This document shows positions 59,946-64,000 of a DNA stretch of 64,000 nucleotides, piece by piece. The position numbers were made by a program, and so were the translations under genes. Numbering within the stretch: position 1 is the first letter of the stretch; each line of letters opens with the position of its first letter. Below the pieces are notes generated by a model. The model saw nothing but the letters and a program-made list of their open reading frames with translations, was not told the DNA's origin and made no database searches. Source of the stretch: Dastarcus helophoroides (taxonomy: Eukaryota; Arthropoda; Insecta; Coleoptera; Bothrideridae); the NCBI GenBank assembly GCA_028583605.1, contig CM053326.1, forward strand, positions 35,000,931 to 35,064,930, in the 5' to 3' direction.

Positions 59946-61520
59946 CGTTAGGAATAGGGCGTGTGGCTAGGCCACCAAACATGCATGGGTTGGTTTTATA
60001 AGTGCTGGCATATCTTCTGTCAGTCTTGGTGTGGGGGAAATCGGCCATCTTCTCTCTTGTCGTTCACTTGGGTGTCATCCTTCTCAAGGTGAGGTTATGG
60101 GATTTTCCAAGTGCATCTTGGTTGGTTTTCCGGTAAGGGATTTAATGTAACCCATCTTCGGACCGTCTGGGGCGATTGTATTTCATGGTGTTACTGAGTT
60201 AGGACGAAAACCTCAGATGGTTCCGGTTTTTCGGGAATAAGAAGGAAGGTGCTTCCCAAGCACGCGGCAGAGCCGACTAATAACCAAGGCTCTTTTTGTT
60301 TGGTTGGGACCCTTGACGGGTTCATTTTTGAATCCTGGTCATCAGGAACCTTGGATCCATCTCTGATCGGCCAAGCAGGACCTGAAAAGGGACACAAGGA
60401 GGTCCAAAGAAGTGGTCCTCGTCTTCTGGAAACCTTCAAGTGTGGGCTTCGAGGACTTCATTGAAGGGAGTTGTGTCAACGATCCAATAGCTGCACGAAT
60501 TCTCAGCATCCCTCTCGACCTGGGACCCTTCATGACAATGACTTAAGTACCCCTTTTTATATTCTTATTTGGGGATTGTCCCAACCCTAGATGTATCAGA
60601 TGTTTGGCTGGCGACCTAAATTATAATACCGTTTTGAATTTTTTTTTTTTACATACAGCCCCTTTTCGGTTGCTTACGTAGCTTGTTGTCTCTTTTTTTT
60701 AATGTCATTTTTTAATCCCATTTGCATTCACTAACCGATAATGTTAAGATAGGAAATATATATATATTAAAGGGAACGGTTACCAACTTTTGTAAACAGC
60801 TGTACGGAACAAAGTGCGCACTTTCCTTCCAACAAATCGTGTCCGTAGTTTAAGACCAGAATAAATAAGTTGTGAAAGATACACGTACATTGAGTGCGTA
60901 CATTATAAACTGTAAAAATACCGTGCGTACGTACATTAGAACTTATTCTGCCCTTTGAAATATTTTGTTTTATTGCTTCGAAAAATTATTTTCCTGTCGG
61001 TCTAACTTGTAAGGTTAAAATATAGACAGCAACCCTCTCAACAAGGTAGGTCACAAAGAGAGGCAACGAGAACGGAAACTACGCCATCTAGGAGTGAATT
61101 GTCCAGCTTCCGTGTTGAGTAACTTATGGTGATTTTTTGACGTCTCTGTTAGGTATATTGCGTGATTCAAAATCACCTGGCGCCCCTTTTTGGTATTCTT
61201 TAGCCGTCGTGCCACGCAATTACCAAACCTAATTCTATTTACGCGGAATCTGGAACTTAGAAATATTTTCGCTCCTGAGTTCCGGACTTGGCAATTTTTG
61301 AAAAGTTTTCCACCCCCTAGATTATCACATCGGCCCAAACGAGGGGTCTTCACAGGGGTGTACGACTCCCAGCCTGTAACAAGAAGAGGCTTTTGCTCTT
61401 TCCCCAACGCTAGCCGGCGATAGTGAAGGAAATTATTTCATAGCTCGATAGTGGCACTTAGAAGAATTTCTTGGAAATTATAAATACTAAGCCACCCTTC
61501 CTTCACTGGGGAAAAATCCC
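59946..61520. other. GC-richer block of unknown origin
   Basis: The block is clearly less AT-rich than its surroundings and sits between satellite tracts. It holds overlapping open frames on both strands near 60191-60533 and 61051-61423, none of which I recognise. It is probably a transposon fragment, such as a LINE 5' region or LTR remnant, but no motif proves this. Confidence 0.4.
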
Positions 61521-61554
61521 GTAACAAAATTCTCAAGTTAAGTTCTTAAAAAGG

Positions 61555-62345
61555 GGGAAATTTTTAAAAAAGTAGCAATTTAAAAAAAAAAGGTCCCAAG
61601 TCCCAAGTTTTAAATAAGTCAAAAATGAAAAACAAGTAAAATATTTAATTCCTTCTCAAATTTTAATTTTTTTATTAATAATTTTGACTTTTTTGAAAAT
61701 TGTGATTTTTTCTCGAAATCGAAATCTTTTGAAAGTTTTGAAAAAAGTGAGGGCTAAGAATATTGGAATTTTCATATTCATAATTTACAACGATTCTAAA
61801 GTTTGAAAGAGAGAGAGTTGAAATTTCCAAAACAGCATTTTTCAAAGAGTAAAAATACTTTTAAAAAAGTAAAAATACTTTTAAAAGTAAAAATTTTAAA
61901 ACGAGGTGAAATTTTTCAAGAGTCAAAATTTTCAAAAAAAAAGTTAATCCTCTAAAAAAAGCACTAGAGTAGAATTTTTCAAAATCCAAACACATTTCAA
62001 GAAAAAGTCGATATTTTGAAAAGGCAGAAAAAGTCAAAGATTCAATTTTCTCTCACTGACTTTCTTGAAATCGAAGTTTTAATAAATTTTGTAAACAATT
62101 GTAAACAAAATATTAAAAAAATATCGAAATTTTTAAATTCAAAATTTTCAGAATGTCAAAGTTTTCGAAAAAAAAGTAAAATATCTTAAGAAAATCAGAA
62201 TTAGAATCTTCCAAAAATACTTGAACGTTTAAAAAAGTCGACATTTACCAAAAAAACTTTTAAAACAAAGTTGCGTTAAAAAAAAATTAAGCGGAAATGT
62301 TAAAACAATGTTAAAACAAGGTGGAAATTTCAATATCGAAATTTT
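61555..62345. repeat. Diverged satellite-like array, mostly A-rich on plus
   Basis: Degenerate short repeats; TACTTTTAAAA.AGTAAAAA is locally duplicated at 61855-61880. Confidence 0.5.
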
Positions 62346-62722
62346 GAAAAAATTCGACAGGATACAATATGAAAGAGACTGTCTTTTGCCTTCTCTTAAG
62401 ATTTAAATACAAAATTTGTTAAAGCGGAATGACGAACAGATACTTTAAGGGTTAAGTAGACTATTTCAAATCTCACAATGAAAACAATTCAAACTATAAA
62501 CAAATATTTAAATATCAACAGTTGCGTTAAAAAGCAATGAAAATTCTTCAGGAATTCTGTAATTACATATGTTCCCTCTTAAAATAGTTCAATGTCATAA
62601 GTTTGGGTTGTAAATATTTACGAATTCCGTTTCATTAGAAATATTCAATATCTTAAAACCTAAATGTGTTGTGTACATAACTTTTATTCTCATACGAAAA
62701 CTAACTGACAATTAAATCTTAC
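62346..62722. other. Intron next to the 62.7-kb exon
   Basis: Unique AT-rich sequence; nothing recognised. Confidence 0.4.
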
Positions 62723-62873
62723 TTGAAGTCTCAAGTCCGCCTGTGGTTGATGTGGTATGTATAAAGATGAGGAACTGTTAGCTCCTTCCAGATCTGCTTC
62801 CGAGCCTGAATGTGGTGAATGGAACACGCTGTCATGAGAAACACTTAAACCAGGATGCATAGATGATCCACTT
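62723..62873 (-). CDS. CRACD-like exon with SHDSVF motif
   Basis: The 151-nt exon completes the Arg codon from the previous exon. It encodes SGSSMHPGLSVSHDSVFHSP, then HSGSEADLEGANSSSSLYIP, then HQPQADLRLQ. SHDSVF followed by an acidic stretch matches the conserved FSHDSIF N-terminal motif of vertebrate CRACD/CRACDL. Acceptor TTTGTACCAG, donor CAA|GTAAGA, phase 2 in and 0 out. It is followed by an intron of about 16.5 kb. Confidence 0.9.
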
Positions 62874-62930
62874 CTGGTACAAAAAACGAATCATTTTTTT
62901 TTAATACAATAACATCAACTTTAAACTAAC

Positions 62931-63084
62931 CTTCTGTGAAGTAAATCTTCAGCCACGGACAGTTCGCTAGTAGACCTGCTACGCAAACTGTCTTTGGGCA
63001 CATCTTCTTCCGGAGGTGAATCTTCTGCGACTTTTTTCTTCCGAAACCAGCGGAGTCCTTTCCAAAATTTTCTCTTAGTAGCTG
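62931..63084 (-). CDS. CRACD-like exon, first seen in the window
   Basis: The 154-nt exon encodes ATKRKFWKGLRWFRKKKVAE, then DSPPEEDVPKDSLRSRSTSE and LSVAEDLLHR. Basic and aromatic residues at its start may form a short membrane- or partner-binding segment. It follows a GTTGCAGCAG tandem acceptor, so it can begin at 63084 or 63081 with loss of one codon. It ends AGAAG|GTTAGT, with a 57-bp intron to the next exon. Entry phase 1 shows that coding sequence lies further upstream, beyond 64000. Confidence 0.9.
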
Positions 63085-63784
63085 CTGCAACAAAACATAA
63101 CAGTAGGAAATAGTAAGCGATAAGCTATTCGTTACTTAGTGTTGTGTATTTCTTCTTGTTTGACATGCTGTTAACATCTAGTCTAATGAATAACAAAAGT
63201 GGTAATAAATCTCCAGTGGGTGTGTTACCGCTATTGTCAATTGTTTTCTGATTGATACTATTCGACTAGGTATGGCTTCAGCGATTATTTATATTTATAG
63301 CATACCTTCCAAAGTTTGAAAAACGGAAAACAAGGTTACGTATTTTTCTACGTCAAAGTAATCAACGCTGAAATTTAAGAGATGCGACATAATAAAGAAA
63401 AATAGTTGAAGTCTCTCTCGGTAATATATTTGGAAGTACATTATGGAATGCGAAGCGTAGGCGTGTCTGGAATATAGGGTGTGCATTTTTTGCACCTGTT
63501 GGTGTATTTGTAGCTTCTAGATGAAAAGTATGAGTCTCCGAGGAATGCAGGAAGTCTCTATATCTTGGAGCAAATGCTGCATTAGCTTCTAACTCTCTTT
63601 AAATATACATGATATGAAACATTGCTCTCTAAACCTAACAATGATATACACTAAATTCATTTTAAGTAACAATGATGTACGATAAAATATCAAACCGTCT
63701 ATATCTAGAAGATGATTATTGGTTATTGTAATTATTATACCAATAAATTCTCAAAAACATTCACATTTATTTAATAAAATTGAA
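63085..63784. other. Intron upstream of the 62.9-kb exon
   Basis: No further exon is recognised between here and the right edge. Confidence 0.4.
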
Positions 63785-63996
63785 GCGTGTAAGTGTCCGT
63801 CTGTCTGCCGATTGATCTCTTGTCCGGGTTAATCTCGGAAATTGCTAAATCGATTTTAATGTATGAAATTCTCAATTTCAATAACACAAGAAAATTCGGA
63901 TAAAATATTGAATTCATACATAAGTAAAAATGATTTAATTCGTGTAATTGGTAATTGGTAGCAGTAATTGGTACGGAACCCTAATAATAATAATAG
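63785..63996 (+). repeat. RTE-type repeat tail
   Basis: It begins with TGTCCGTCTGTCTGCCG and ends GGTACGGAACCCTAATAATA, with an AAT microsatellite end, like the 3' tails of insect RTE LINEs and related SINEs. A cousin lies at 32360-32432. Confidence 0.5.
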
Positions 63997-64000
63997 TGCG

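Noticed and set aside
60191..60533. Overlapping frames on both strands in the GC-richer block
   Set aside because: No motif or homology is recognised; the open frames can be explained by the lower stop frequency in GC-richer DNA.
61051..61423. 118-codon minus frame and its plus-strand counterpart
   Set aside because: No domain, no splice sites and no family recognised; probably part of an old repeat.

Overview
The window is nuclear DNA of an insect. The evidence is the intron-exon structure with GT-AG introns, some only about 50 bp long, very AT-rich sequence, and an insect-type transposon load (mariner, hAT-like, pogo-like, Gypsy, Penelope-like, several LINEs). Very short introns beside giant repeat-filled ones would fit a beetle, but I cannot fix the order.

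Two protein-coding genes are supported, both on the minus strand. (1) The first coding exon of POSH/SH3RF, an SH3-domain RING E3 ubiquitin ligase, lies at 7950-8389. It carries a complete C3HC4 RING and stops as the first SH3 domain begins. The remaining exons are not visible in the 7.9 kb to its left. (2) A gene of the CRACD/CRACDL (KIAA1211) family of capping-protein-inhibiting actin regulators spans from beyond the right-hand part of the window (exon at 62931-63084) to its stop codon at 13927. Eight exons join with consistent reading phase, and one carries the capping-protein-interaction motif. Its N-terminal exons are outside the window. Everything between 17 and 62.7 kb is therefore intronic DNA of this gene.

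Layout. 1-7.9 kb: AT-rich DNA with a diverged short-repeat array and a solo Gypsy LTR. 8-13.5 kb: POSH 5' region, a MITE, a regular 20-bp satellite and an inverted hammerhead-containing element. 13.5-17 kb: 3' end of the CRACD-like gene. 17-24 kb: LINE remnant, diverged satellite and a mariner with an internal duplication. 24.7-32.3 kb: two large non-autonomous hAT-like elements, each with matching 8-bp target-site duplications and an interior made of the same satellite-like sequence. 33-44 kb: a truncated mariner, two near-full-length mariners, a short hammerhead element and a LINE remnant. 46-51 kb: exon, two more hammerhead elements, a pogo-like MITE and a large palindrome. 52.5-56.4 kb: a Penelope-like fragment with its own hammerhead motifs, next to a deleted Gypsy element. 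57-64 kb: mostly unique intron, LINE scraps and two exons.

The most interesting signal is a family of short dispersed elements, about 150-300 bp, at 12.5, 38.95, 47.2 and 49.5 kb. They have inverted ends and carry a hammerhead-ribozyme-like core in the middle. Stem II is preserved by wobble pairs in several copies and by a full compensatory change in one. One copy has an 11-bp target duplication and an A-rich tail, and another has a 10-16 bp duplication. The adjacent Penelope-like element carries a related hammerhead motif and a 13-bp duplication. I infer that these are non-autonomous, ribozyme-bearing retroelements, possibly moved by Penelope-type machinery.
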